A DNA stretch of 64,000 nt from Climacium dendroides. Taxonomy: Eukaryota > Streptophyta > Bryopsida > Hypnales > Climaciaceae. The notes under the pieces are model-generated. The model was given only the letters and a program-made list of their open reading frames with translations. It did no database searches and was not told where the DNA came from. The stretch's first letter is position 1, and the number at the start of each line of letters is the position of its first letter. The stretch is from NCBI GenBank assembly GCA_950106755.1, contig OX467086.1:28352001-28416000 (forward strand), in the 5' to 3' direction. Shown in pieces: positions 35,701 to 46,402 of the stretch. The translations under genes were made by a program, and so were the position numbers.

Positions 35701-38117
35701 GTAGGTTTTAGGGTTTCTTTTCTCCTGCCACGGTTTAGAACACTGAATGCTGAAAGTGCACGTATGTGATGAGAAGCTTAATCTCTGTCAGAAAATTTGG
35801 GCTCATGCAATCAGCGACAGACAGCTATGATATTAGGATTGCTTCAATTCCACCGCACTCTGTTTGAGATTGTGATGTGAATTGTTGGAAGGTGCATTAT
35901 TTTTTTGCAGTTTCTTCTATCTGCGTGCGCTTCATCCTCTTCTGTGGCGCTTCTTCCTTCTTCCTTCTGAGGGTTTAGGGTCAGTGTGTATTTCTTTCAG
36001 TCTGTTTTAGAAGACGTCACGGTGGGGGAGCTGTGTTTTGAAGGAGCTCACAGTGGGAGACCTGTGTTTTGAAGAAAGCTGCTGAAAAAGAGGTCGGGGT
36101 TCAAATCTACAAGTTAGGTCTTCTAATCGTGGCAGGTGAGTACTTTAGGTTTTCCTTTCTGATGATTAGGAATGTAGGTTTTAGGGTTTCTTTTCTCCTG
36201 CCACGGTTTAGAACACTGAATGCTGAAAGTGCACGTATGTGATGAGAAGCTTAATCTCTGTCAGAAAATTTGGGCTCATGCAATCAGCGACAGACAGCTA
36301 TGATATTAGGATTGCTTCAATTCCACCGCACTCTGTTTGAGATTGTGATGTGAATTGTTGGAAGGTGCATTATTTTTTTGCAGTCTCTTCTATCTGCGTG
36401 CGCTTCATCCTCTTTTGTGGCGCTTCTTCCTTCCTCCTTCTGAGGGTTTAGGATCAGTGTGTATTTCTTTCAGTCTGTTTTAGAAGACGTCACGGTGGGG
36501 GAGCTGTGTTTTGAAGGAGCTCACAGTGGGAGACCTGTGTTTTGAAGAAAGCTGCTGAAAAAGAGGTCGGGGTTCAAATCTACAAGTTAGGTCTTCTAAT
36601 CGTGGCAGGTGAGTACTTTAGGTTTTCCTTTCTGATGATTAGGAATGTAGGTTTTAGGGTTTCTTTTCTCCTGCCACGGTTTAGAACACTGAATGCTGAA
36701 AGTGCACGTAGGTGATGAGAAGCTTAATCTCTGTCAGAAAATTTGGACTCATGCAATCAGCGACAGACAGCTATGATATTAGGATTGCTTCAATTCCACC
36801 GCACTCTGTTTGAGATTGTGATGTGAATTGTTGGAAGGTGCATTATTTTTTTGCAGTTTCTTCTATCTGCGTGCGCTTCATCCTCTTCTGTGGCGCTTCT
36901 TCCTTCTTCCTTCTGAGGGTTTAGGGTCAGTGTGTATTTCTTTCAGTCTGTTTTAGAAGACGTCACGGTGGGGGAGCTGTGTTTTGAAGGAGCTCACAGT
37001 GGGAGACCTGTGTTTTGAAGAAAGCTGCTGAAAAAGAGGTCGGGGTTCAAATCTACAAGTTAGGTCTTCTAATCGTGGCAGGTGAGTACTTTAGGTTTTC
37101 CTTTCTGATGATTAGGAATGTAGGTTTTAGGGTTTCTTTTCTCCTGCCACGGTTTAGAACACTGAATGCTGAAAGTGCACGTAGGTGATGAGAAGCTTAA
37201 TCTCTGTCAGAAAATTTGGGCTCATGCAATCAGCGACAGACAGCTATGATATTAGGATTGCTTCAATTCCACCGCACTCTGTTTGAGATTGTGATGTGAA
37301 TTGTTGGAAGGTGCATTATTTTTTTGCAGTTTCTTCTATCTGCGTGCGCTTCATCCTCTTTTGTGGCGCTTCTTCCTTCGTCCTTCTGAGGGTTTAGGGT
37401 CAGTGTGTATTTCTTTCAGTCTGTTTTAGAAGACGTCACGGTGGGGGAGCTGTGTTTTGAAGGAGCTCACAGTGGGAGACCTATGTTTTGAAGAAAGCTG
37501 CTGAAAAAGAGGTCGGGGTTCAAATCTACAAGTTAGGTCTTCTAATCGTGGCAGGTGAGTACTTTAGGTTTTCCTTTCTGATGATTAGGAATGTAGGTTT
37601 TAGGGTTTCTTTTCTCCTGCCACGGTTTAGAACACTGAATGCTGAAAGTGCACGTACGTGATGAGAAGCTTAATCTCTGTCAGAAAATTTGGGCTCATGC
37701 AATCAGCGACAGACAGCTATGATATTAGGATTGCTTCAATTCCACCGCACTCTGTTTGAGATTGTGATGTGAATTGTTGGAAGGTGCATTATTTGTTTTG
37801 CAGTTTCTTCTATCTGCGTGCGCTTCATCCTCTTTTGTGGCGCTTCTTCCTTCGTCCTTCTGAGGGTTTAGGGTCAGTGTGTATTTCTTTCAGTCTGTTT
37901 TAGAAGACGTCACGGTGGGGGAGCTGTGTTTTGAAGGAGCTCACAGTGGGAGACCTGTGTTTTGAAGAAAGCTGCTGAAAAAGAGGTCGGGGTTCAAATC
38001 TACAAGTTAGGTCTTCTAATCGTGGCAGGTGAGTACTTTAGGTTTTCCTTTCTGATGATTAGGAATGTAGGTTTTAGGGTTTCTTTTCTCCTGCCACGGT
38101 TTAGAACACTGAATGCT
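29752..38117 (+). repeat. 473-bp tandem array, about 17.7 units
   Basis: The marker GAAGACGTCACGGTGGGGG recurs at 29861, 30334, 30807, 31280, 31753, 32226, 32699, 33172 and so on to 37429 every 473 bp exactly, and once more at 37903 (474 bp). That makes 18 sites. Units differ by only a few substitutions, for example TATGTG, TACGTG or TAGGTG near one end. Each unit contains a telo-box (GAGGGTTTAGGGTCAG), a CT-rich tract, an ACGT element (GACGTCAC), an internal duplication of about 30 bp ending TGTGTTTTGAAG, a splice-acceptor-like TTTTTTTGCAG and a donor-like GGCAGGTGAGT. It therefore looks like an amplified promoter, leader exon and intron. No protein is encoded. The array ends 1.2 kb before the ParB/methyltransferase-like gene on the same strand. 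Confidence 0.97.
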
Positions 38118-38705
38118 GGAAGTAGTTATAAGTTATTGAAGATTCTTTTGAATGATGGAGGAGGAGGTTCAACATTAGGGTTCCAATCTTTGGTAGTTAC
38201 TGGATACAAAGTCTGAGAAGGAACCATTTTGCATACTAGCTCAGCTTCATTTTAATGCATAGGGTAAATGTACCATTCAACCAATTTAGTAGATGCAGCT
38301 TCTCCTTTGCAGCAGAAAGCAATAACTCAGACTAATATGCGTGCAGCAAAAAAATTTACAACTTCTACGCAGCAGGGTCACTATGTGCTTGTGTTTGCTT
38401 CGGGTTTGGTTTGTTTAGATTTCCAATATCTTAGGGTCTGTATATGCTTGGATTTGCTTAGGGTTTGCTTCATCATGGATTTCTGAGGTTCTTGCTGTCT
38501 GCCGAATTCATGTTCGTATACGGACATTGTTTGTAACTGTAGTTTTTTTATTTCAGAGTTTGTTGTTCTTGTCATAGGGTTTGGTTGAGGGTCTGTCTGT
38601 GCATAGGTTTGCTTAGGGTCTGTATCTATTTTGGATTTGTGTGAGAAATTCCTTACGAGTTCAGAAGTAGCCTTGCCCTTAAAACCCTAAAATATGACAG
38701 AATGC
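38118..38705. other. unique DNA between array and palindromes
   Basis: No gene. Several copies of GCTTAGGGT(TT/CT)G with flanking GTTTGCTT occur at 38395-38640. It could be leader sequence of the gene starting at 39320. Confidence 0.4.
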
Positions 38706-39266
38706 AAATCAGCGCGAGCCGCGTTGATTTGACAATATACTATTAGAGAAGCCAGACAATTTGACATAGCTAGGTAGCCTACAGGATAAATAGTTTGAGG
38801 ATCACAGTGATGAACTGGAGTCCGTCACCTAAAACGAAAAACTGCATATTAGCGCGAGCCGCGCTGATATGCAATGTCCCCCAATCTGAATCGTAGTAAC
38901 ACAATTCCATAGTATTTAAAAACCCTACACCGTCGATCAGTGCGAGACGCGCTGATCTGCAACGTCTCCCTCGAAAAAACAGACCACCCCAGAGTACATA
39001 AAATAAATCCAAATATATGAATTCCACTAAGCAAATATATAACAACTATACACATCAGCGCGACCCACGCTGAATCGTCAGGTCTTATCGTAAAAGATAA
39101 GAAAGTAGGCTAACTGAGGTCTTGGGGACAGAAAACCAAACCCAATAAAACTAGCCACACCTTCATAGGTAGAGAATACCTCAACATCTACATTACATAA
39201 GCAATGACACAAGGCCGAGACGAACAACCTACAAACCATACGCAAATCAGCGCGACTCGCGCTGAA
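38706..39266. repeat. type B palindromes upstream of the ParB/methyltransferase-like gene
   Basis: Five copies at 38706-38730, 38846-38870, 38935-38957, 39053-39076 and 39245-39266, all with the AGCGCGA centre and complementary arms. In several the outer arms have changed together on both sides (AAATCAGC with GATTT; ATATTAGC with GATAT; GATCAGTG with GCTGATC), so pairing is kept while sequence drifts. The last copy ends about 50 bp before the start codon at 39320. Confidence 0.9.
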
Positions 39267-39319
39267 CGACAAGTGCATTCATAACAAGCCACCTGACATA
39301 TTACGATTCTCCCCGCAGA

Positions 39320-42300
39320 ATGGACCAACACAAGGAAGCACTAGAAATGTACTTCGACAGATGTGATATTCAGTACCCTGAAGACCCCAACGAGACAGAT
39401 GGATCCCTCATCGAGGGCGAGTACTGGAAGTTCAAGCATCCGGAGAGGGTTGAAGCGTGGGGATTCCACATGATCCCTTTCAGAAACAACTTCTGCTTCG
39501 CGTACAAGTTCAAGAACGCGCAGGTGTTTCTAAACCTCTCCTACGAGGAGATGGTAAAAGATCTAGAAACGGACACCCTCCCCATGGTTAGAGTGAAGTG
39601 TGTGACAACGTTTCCCAACGTTGCCCCTCAAGACCAGTACCACTTCACAATCTGCCTAAATTCCATCCTCATTCCGTATGTAATGACACCCCTCCTCGCA
39701 AGCCTAGAACCCACGCCGTTCCGGGACGAAATAAAGGAGTTGGAGAAAAAGATTGATAACAATGAGTGGCAGAATTCAGATGGCACACCCCTGAACCACA
39801 AGAAGCTCTGCAGCAAAATCCGTGCCTTGTTCAAGGACTTCGATCAACTTAAAGGGAAGCTGGCAATGCAGACAGAGTTAAGCAGGCCGAGATCCGTCTC
39901 AGTGGACACCTCCAGACAGGGTGTGAGTCAAGGCTCCAGACTTAACAGCACGCAGGAATCCGGAGGCGCTCGGGGAACCAGAAATTCGAGAAAGCCGGTA
40001 GAGAAAACCCCGGAAAATAAGAAAGGGAAGAAAAGTAAGGCATCCCCGTCCGTGCAGGCACCTCTGGCAAGGTCCTCTGAGGTATCTGAAGTTGCGGAGG
40101 CAAGTTACGTCGATGAGATGGCACATGTCCCCCATTCTCGAGCAACGGAAAGAAAGCCAGACTATGAAGAAGTAAGGAAAGTGTACAAGAAGTTCTGGAC
40201 CACTTGTGAGGACACCTACATCTTCAAGACTGATGACAAGAAAGAGATTGACATCTCTCAACTAGTCCCACCTCCGGCAACATTCAACATCCGCTCGAAG
40301 GAGGACCGAATCGTCGAGGATTTAGTGAACTGGCTACTAAATATGCCCGGCAAGAGCACGAGACAAACGCTCTGCGTCATGCCGGTTGGATACAATGAAA
40401 AACCGAAGGAGTGGGCAGAGATTGAAAAAGGCGATTTCTACATCATCAATGGGCAGCACAGCGTCGCCGCCAGTAAGTGGATGATGGATGACGCCAACAA
40501 GGTGGACCGCACGGAGAGGGAACACTTCCGGAAATGGAAGTGCTTTGTGGTCTGGTCAAATGACGCAGAGAAGCTCAGGCTCATCTCCGCGTTCTACAAT
40601 AGGACAAACCACTTCCAAGTTGCGCAGCCGTCGTGGGCAACGAATATCCTCGGAGCGCGGTCAGTGTGGGAGGCTATGGGAAAGCCAAGAAATCCTACGC
40701 AGGCAGCGTCCGTCGGGACCAGCACGGCTACAAGACGCACGGTTGAAGCAAGAAGAAACAGAGAGTCCTTTCAGGTATGTATGCATTTCAGCGCGGTTCG
40801 CGCTGATGTGTCAAGTTTGGCTCAAGTCAACTAGCAATGCCAATTCAAATATCATTAAACCACCTTGTCTAATGAAAGTGTTGTGCACGATCCTCAGGAC
40901 TTCGAGAAAGCCGTCTTCTTGCGGTTCTCGATGATTGACGTCAACAAGAACCTCCGAATCGCAAAGACAAAGTCCAAGGAGGAGAAGCTGAAGCTCACGA
41001 ATGAGCTCAAGCTAATCACGGCCCCAGAGGAAGTGTACAAGCTCTGGAGCGAGGTTATTACTGCGGCCGCATTTGGAGAGCTCATCAACCCAGACACGCG
41101 AAGAAAGTTCAATGCAAGGGAAGGATGGAACCCAGATAACTGCCTTCTCAACCGAGAATTCTTCAAGCATCTGGGAAACCTGAGCTACGACGAATTGGCG
41201 ACACTCGCCAAGCATATGCTGAACCAGACGGGAGTGAAACGCACCTTGCCTTATCCGAAGGTGACGGTGAAGGCCGTGTCGTCTGTGCTGCAAAGTTGCT
41301 ATACCGCCAGGGAGTGGTCGGAGAGGCGGAAGCGCAAGCACTTGGTGAAGAAAGAGCTTCACCAAATCGATCCTGAGCTTGGACTTATGAATGCCAAGAA
41401 CGAAATCATCAAGGACAATTGGAAAGCATTCAAGACGTCGCGAATGTTTTCCAGAGCCACGATGGACGTGCTCCTCGACCGACCTGGAGAGGCCTACTTC
41501 GGGAGAGCAAAATCTGTCAGCCAAAAGAATAAGACTTGTGCGGAGCTCTCCCCACAAGCATTCGAATTTTTCAACGTATTTCTTCATCACAAGAATAAAT
41601 TCGAGAAACCTATGGCCAAGGGTTATTACTGCCCATACGTTGAAAGCACTAATAGTTTCATGGAGTGGCCAGCGAGAGCATGGGATCTAGACACGTCGAA
41701 GAGAATGGCGTTGGGCGTAATCGACTTCAGGACATTACCTGGAGTCGAGAATAAAGGGAGCTCCACTGTGGATAGCCCTTACTTCAAGGAAGTAATGATG
41801 TCACTCCGCAAGATGCACGACCCGGTACTTCAGAATGTTCCCTCCTGGCTCTTTATTTGCGGCGATGAGAAGGAACAGACACAGGTCCTACACTTCGTGG
41901 AGTCGGACGAGATTCTGGCTTCCTTCTTATTGGACTACTCCACGTACAATGCGGGAAAGAATGACCGCCTCGGAGATATTTCGGCGTCGAATAAGCCGCC
42001 GAAGGTGTTTCTGGTGTTTCTTCAGCATCCCAGCAACGCAATTGGAGTGGGTATTCCAGAGCAGTACGAATGCCCGGACTCCAATCGGTACGTGAAGGCA
42101 CGTGCCTACAGCGAGCTCGAATACCGGTTCCACAGCTTGGAGTTGCGCATGGAGTTCTATTTGTGGCTCGTGAAGAGTTTCTGCGTTCCAGGGGGTTGCA
42201 TCTTCTCCTGTTTTGCGGGAGGCAAACTTACATGCGCTACAGTGGTATGTCCCTTAACTACCGATCAGCGTGACTAGCGCTAATTCATATCCTTCCTCTT

Positions 42301-44744
42301 CAATTTCATGATTTCACGCACTCGTCAATTCAGCGCGAGTCGCGCTGAATTGTCACTGTCTACATGTTTATTCTAAACCTCTGCTTCTCTCCCTTGCAGA
42401 TGTCATCTGTAGACGTGTACGCTGTTGGATTCGCAGTGGAATCCCCTGACTGGGAGAAAATCTATTCGAAGTCCTACACATTGGATAAGGCAGATTTTCT
42501 CGACACTGGGTATTCCATCCAAAGTGGTGAAGGTTCCAGTTCCTCCTCCAAGCGGAAATTGAGATCAAGTCAGGAGTCTCCAGCCAGAAAGAAGGCGGCT
42601 CCAGTCTACGATGATGTAGAAGACATTTCCACCGATGAGGAGGAAGACGACATTATGGAGATGGATGATCATAATGTAGGCATTGAAGAGATGCCCACAC
42701 CAACAAGACGACACACAGACGTGCCGGGGTCGTCTGCTTCATCCATGCTTCCGCCCTTATCACAGACGCCGCGGACGCCCACTCCTTCTGGATGGCCACA
42801 GAAGAAGAGGAAGGTAGATCCCATCACCAGTGTCGTCCAGCAACTGGCCGAAATTCAGAGGTCCACCGCAGAATCTCTAGCGGCTCTACAGAAGCAGACG
42901 GAGAATTCACAGAAGCAGACGGAGCTAGCGTTGGCTCAAATGAGAGCTGACAATGCAAACGAGAGGCTGTTGAACATGGAGATGCACCAACGGAACACGG
43001 ACTAAATGAAGGAGGAGTCCCGGAGGAACAGGGAGATCATACAGTTGTTGATGTCGAGGGTCGGAATCCAACCTCTTGTTGAGCTATAGCCCGCGACGCA
43101 GTCGCCTCCGCTGATGCTGCAAGGCCAACCCTCAAGTTCCAACATCAGCAATGCCTCAAGCCCGGTGCACTCGGACAATGCGCCTCCACCTCTTCCTGGT
43201 GCGGATCCTGTCTCGATGCCACTCCCGCCGGCAGAGGAAGCTCCAGAGGCCATTGAACAGAGTGGTGTCGACGTCGGCGAGGGAGACACCGCAATGGAGG
43301 GCATTGGCATTGCGCGCATCCTGCGAGTGGATGATTCCGGGCCTACGCAAGCAAGTTCTGACCAACCCACCGAGGAACCACCTGCAGGTTGTGCCCAATG
43401 ACCATTCAATGTCCTGTGTGTAGTCTTAGCGCGACTCGCGTTGAATTGTATTGTAGTCTTTGGGCTAGAGATTCAATTGTAGATACAACATGCCGACTAG
43501 AAGCAATTCAGGTGGTACAAAGAATGTAGGACTAGTTTTGTAAATTAAAACTCATTTCATGAAATTGTAATAAATGGATTTCTCATGAAAACTATGTTTC
43601 CTGATTCATGAATCGCAGGCCACCTGAATGTCGATTGCTTGCCTGAGAAAGGGCATTCTGTTGTCGCACATTCTCTTCCACCAATGCCTTCGCCACACCC
43701 GAACGTAGATGAGACACAACCAATGGATGAGCAATCGGTACTTCCTAGTCCTGCACTATTGGCAATGGAAAACCAAGATGAACCTTCAGGTTCTACGCGG
43801 AGGAAGGTAAAATGCGCCCTCTTGTTCTGATGGACTCATTACTCTTCTGCCTTCATTTTGAGCAATGATGCCTCCTAGAATTCGTGTCATTTGGCGTGAC
43901 TGGACATGATTGCTGCCGTTTGTTACCAGGGGTCCGATCTGCAGGGCTCTGATAAGGGATCCTCGGAGGGAGTCCATAGGTCATTGAGATCCGGGATGGC
44001 AGGGAAGTGGTTGAACGTCATCCTGGACCTCAATGGCATTCTATGTGTCACAGAAGATTGGAAGTCCAAGGGGTCAAGGAATGCGTACAACCAGAAGTCG
44101 GAGCCACACTCGGCCACAATCGGGGCCATTGTAGGACCCAAGGCTGTCTACGTCAGGCCCAACTGCTCCGCGTTCTTGAAGGAGTTAGGCAGGATAGCAT
44201 TCGTCTCAGTGTGGAGTTCCATGAAGAAGTCCACCACTGATGAGATCTGCGCTTATCTGTTCCGAGATGGAGGGTTGCCCTTCCAAGTTCTCGGGCAGGA
44301 CGCATGCAAAACGTTGAAGCGTTGGGATGGAGCCGGCACGTGGATCCCCTATAAGGAACCGGGAACCGACAAAGCATTGTTCCTTAAGAACCTAGACGTG
44401 CTTTTCGCCGACTCCCGAACAAACTTCACTCCTGACAATACAGTCGTAGTCGACGACAGCCGCCGGAAGCACATCATGAACAAACCGGAAAATGTTGTAG
44501 TCTCGGAGTCCTGGAGTAACAAGGGCAATGGAGACAAGGACACGTTCCTGCTCGAGGTTCTACTTCCTTGGTTTCAACAATTGCACCGAAGCCAGGACAT
44601 GGGACTCAAAGCGTTCAGGAAAGCGAAGAAGTGGAAAATCGGACAAAAAATGTTGTGCGAGGAAAGGAATCGTCGAGAGTACGACGAGCTCATGAAGGTC
44701 GTTCGGGGGTCGCCTAGTGGCACTAGATAGCTGACCCACTGGAG
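39320..44744 (+). CDS. ParB/sulfiredoxin-like and methyltransferase-like fusion with FCP1-type phosphatase domain (element B right gene)
   Basis: Exons 39320-40774, 40898-42244, 42400-43387, 43619-43806 and 43930-44744 join in phase with GT-AG introns, about 1590 codons in total. Exon 1 carries a ParB/Srx-like motif near residue 375 (FYIINGQHSVAASKW). Exons 2-3 carry a beta-class methyltransferase-like SAM region split by intron 2 (VPGGCIFSCFAGGKLTCATV then VDVYAVGFAVES), preceded by a possible degenerate motif IV (VIDFRTLPG). Exon 3 adds an acidic stretch, an SV40-like NLS (PQKKRKVDP) and a Gln-rich coiled coil. Exon 5 is an FCP1/NLI-type phosphatase domain. Residues 1 to about 1135 read without interruption; then come TAA 43003-43005, TAG 43087-43089 and TAG 44728-44730. 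The domain calls rest on short motifs. The product may act in the nucleus on DNA. Confidence 0.7.
40787..40807. repeat. type B palindrome in intron 1
   Basis: TTCAGCGCGG, T, TCGCGCTGAT lies 12 nt after the donor of the 123-nt intron 40775-40897. Confidence 0.85.
42263..42352. repeat. two type B palindromes in intron 2
   Basis: A degenerate copy (42263-42286) and a perfect one (42329-42349, 27 bp when extended to 42326-42352) occupy the 155-nt intron 42245-42399, which splits the SAM-binding region of the host gene. Confidence 0.88.
43425..43445. repeat. type B palindrome in intron 3
   Basis: A near-perfect copy (CTTAGCGCGA, C, TCGCGTTGAA) lies in the 231-nt intron 43388-43618. A much weaker match (TTTGGCGTGACTGGACATGA, about 43893) lies in the next intron, 43807-43929. 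Confidence 0.75.
43930..44730 (+). CDS. FCP1/NLI-interacting-factor type HAD phosphatase domain
   Basis: This exon of the preceding gene encodes the HAD motifs in order. Motif I is LNVILDLNGILCV, with LDLNG as in many plant FCP1-like proteins. Next come VYVRPNCSAFLKEL, then VSVWSSMKKST (motif II region), GTDKALFLKNLDVLF (motif III Lys) and VVVDDSRRKH (motif IV, paired Asp). The family dephosphorylates serines, classically in the RNA polymerase II C-terminal domain; the substrate here is unknown. The second Asp of motif I (DxD) is replaced by Asn (D-L-N), which in other family members may lower activity. It could also be a separate gene with its own start at MAGKW. Confidence 0.72.
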   Translation, partial: GSDLQGSDKGSSEGVHRSLRSGMAGKWLNVILDLNGILCVTEDWKSKGSRNAYNQKSEPHSATIGAIVGPKAVYVRPNCSAFLKELGRIAFVSVWSSMKKSTTDEICAYLFRDGGLPFQVLGQDACKTLKRWDGAGTWIPYKEPGTDKALFLKNLDVLFADSRTNFTPDNTVVVDDSRRKHIMNKPENVVVSESWSNKGNGDKDTFLLEVLLPWFQQLHRSQDMGLKAFRKAKKWKIGQKMLCEERNRREYDELMKVVRGSPSGTR

Positions 44745-44752
44745 GTATGCGA

Positions 44753-44841
44753 TTCAACGTGAGTGGAGCTGATGTGTAGTGTTTTGAAGCCTCGTTCAGT
44801 ACTTTTGGAGTCTCGTACATTTCAGCTCGAGTTGCGCTGAT
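44753..44841. repeat. two type B palindromes in intron 5
   Basis: Degenerate copies at 44753-44773 and 44821-44841 lie between the probable donor at 44745 and the acceptor at 44864-44865. Confidence 0.7.
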
Positions 44842-44865
44842 TTGCAACTTCGCGGGCAATCACAG

Positions 44866-45606
44866 TTGTGGACTCTCCTGCCAATCTTGACTACGGAGAC
44901 CCCAAAATGATGTCCAATGTTGAAATTCCCTCGATTGCTATTCTGATTCAAGGTACGTTTGTTGCAGATGGACAACACATCGGAGTACCCTACAACGGAT
45001 GGACTCCCCTGTCAGGCATCTGTGGACTCCATCTTCGATTATGGACAGTACGTTATACTCAGTACTGGGAACTTCCTCTGCTCAGCTCCGACCGTGAATT
45101 CCACTATGGACTTCTCAAGGAGACCAATCGATGAGGGAGTGGTGGACAGTCTGTCGGAGAAGAAACCGCGCTTGTCAGTTTCATGCTCGCCGTCTCCTCT
45201 GCGCTCCAAAGATCTCCGGGCGTCATCAATGTCACCAACTGCCTCGGACAAGGGGACTCAGAGGAAGCTTTACGGGGACGCCAATTATCCAACCTCCGTA
45301 GCACAAGAGAAGTCCAAGGCCCCAATTCATCCGCTTTCGGAAACGCTTCCGATCCCTGCTGTTGGACCATCCATACCACGGTCACACATTCCGTCTGAAC
45401 GGGGGAGATTGAAGAAACCAAAACGCAGTGGATCATTCTGTACTGATGTCTCAACTCCAAGTTGGGACGCATGGGAAAGAAGGTCGTTGCAAGCACAAAG
45501 GGGGAAACACATTCGAGACTTTGGACATATTAACAAAGGGGGATACAGTCGGGGACCAGAAATTCGAAGGGCTCGGGAAAAGATGAAGAGTGCATCGTAT
45601 AGCTGA
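44866..45606 (+). CDS. disordered C-terminal exon(s) of unknown function
   Basis: An open frame from 44968 (MDNTSEYPTTDG) to a TAG at 45604-45606 encodes a Ser, Pro, Lys and Arg-rich protein of about 210 residues with basic patches (RGRLKKPKRSGS, EIRRAREKMKS). It is preceded by a short exon-like piece, 44866-44952. Phase with the upstream phosphatase exon could not be reconciled, so it is either a separate small gene or the last exon of the fusion gene with an unresolved junction. No domain was recognised. Confidence 0.45.
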
Positions 45607-46025
45607 ATGAAGAAATTGAATGAACTCATCGACCTGGGGTGGACCTCCAATCCTGAAGATTGTTCAATAGTAGTGTTATTTCCGTATTGTAGATATCTTT
45701 GTATATGTAGGATAACTAAGTAGCATTCCACATGGGAAATGAACTAGGAAATGCTTCTGAAGACTGCATCTTGTACCTTATGTACAATTGTATGTAGAAG
45801 AGGTCCTAATTATGTACAAAAAGGCTCAACAATCCCTAAGTTTGCATAGAGAGTACAGAAATAATAAACCCTAAACCTTAGTAAGGCCTTGAGCCCGATT
45901 TTATCAATAGCAGAGAATAATGTAGGGGTTGTCGAAACTCGGAAGTTGTAGAGTCGAATATCAATTGTTCCCTCAGCAAATAATCGTTTGCATTGCACAT
46001 GGAACCGACTGAGTGCAAAACTGAG

Positions 46026-46194
46026 CTTGAAAGTGGAAATGGACAAAGCAAAAATTATATAGCTCAACTCACACCATGCTCGTCAAGTACACTCATACAC
46101 TACTCTTTAGACATTGTAGTGTGTGAGAGTACTTGATGAGTAGGGGTGTGAGTCGGGTTATATGATATTTGCTTTCTCCCTTTCCACTTTTAAG
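46026..46194. mobile_element. foldback element nested in MITE
   Basis: The arms pair over about 75 bp, from CTTGAAAGTGGAAATGG at 46026 to CCACTTTTAAG ending at 46194, with a loop near 46110. They include AGTACACTCATACACTAC against GTAGTGTGTGAGAGTACT. Confidence 0.7.
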
Positions 46195-46220
46195 ATGTCT
46201 TAGACCCAACTATGTGCATA

Positions 46221-46402
46221 GTTGAGCCAATTCGTGGTAGAAGAGAAAGGAAACATTATATAACCTTTACTCTCAGCTATTCTTCGAATGTACACTCATA
46301 CATTGCTTTTTGGACATTGTGGTGTGTGAGAGTACATTCGAAGAATAGCTGAGAGTTAAGGTTATATAATGTTTGCTTTCTTTTACCACGAATTGGCTCA
46401 AC
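46221..46402. mobile_element. second nested foldback element
   Basis: The arms start with the perfect pair GTTGAGCCAATTCGTGGTA (46221-46239) and its reverse complement (46384-46402), and continue through AACATTATATAACCTT and TTCGAATGTACACTCATACA to a short loop at about 46300. It is related to the element at 46026-46194 in its inner arms (ACACTCATAC, GTGTGTGAGAGTAC). Confidence 0.78.

Larger units (their letters stand above)
20133..45606. mobile_element. proposed large mobile element B
   Basis: This is a proposal, not an established family. Its parts are: DUF7869-type gene (-) at the left; type B palindromes beside it; a core of opposed satellite arrays and the 473-bp array; type B palindromes again; and the ParB/methyltransferase-like fusion gene (+) at the right. 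Type B palindromes were found nowhere else in the window. Terminal repeats and a target-site duplication were not found, so the boundaries are those of the coding regions. Confidence 0.4.

Noticed and set aside
29752..38117. CRISPR-like array or coding repeats
   Set aside because: The units are contiguous with no unique spacers, and no frame stays open through a unit; it is a plain tandem array.
20133..45606. A LTR retrotransposon or virus-derived insertion as the explanation for the block
   Set aside because: No reverse transcriptase, integrase, capsid or long terminal repeat was recognised anywhere in the interval.
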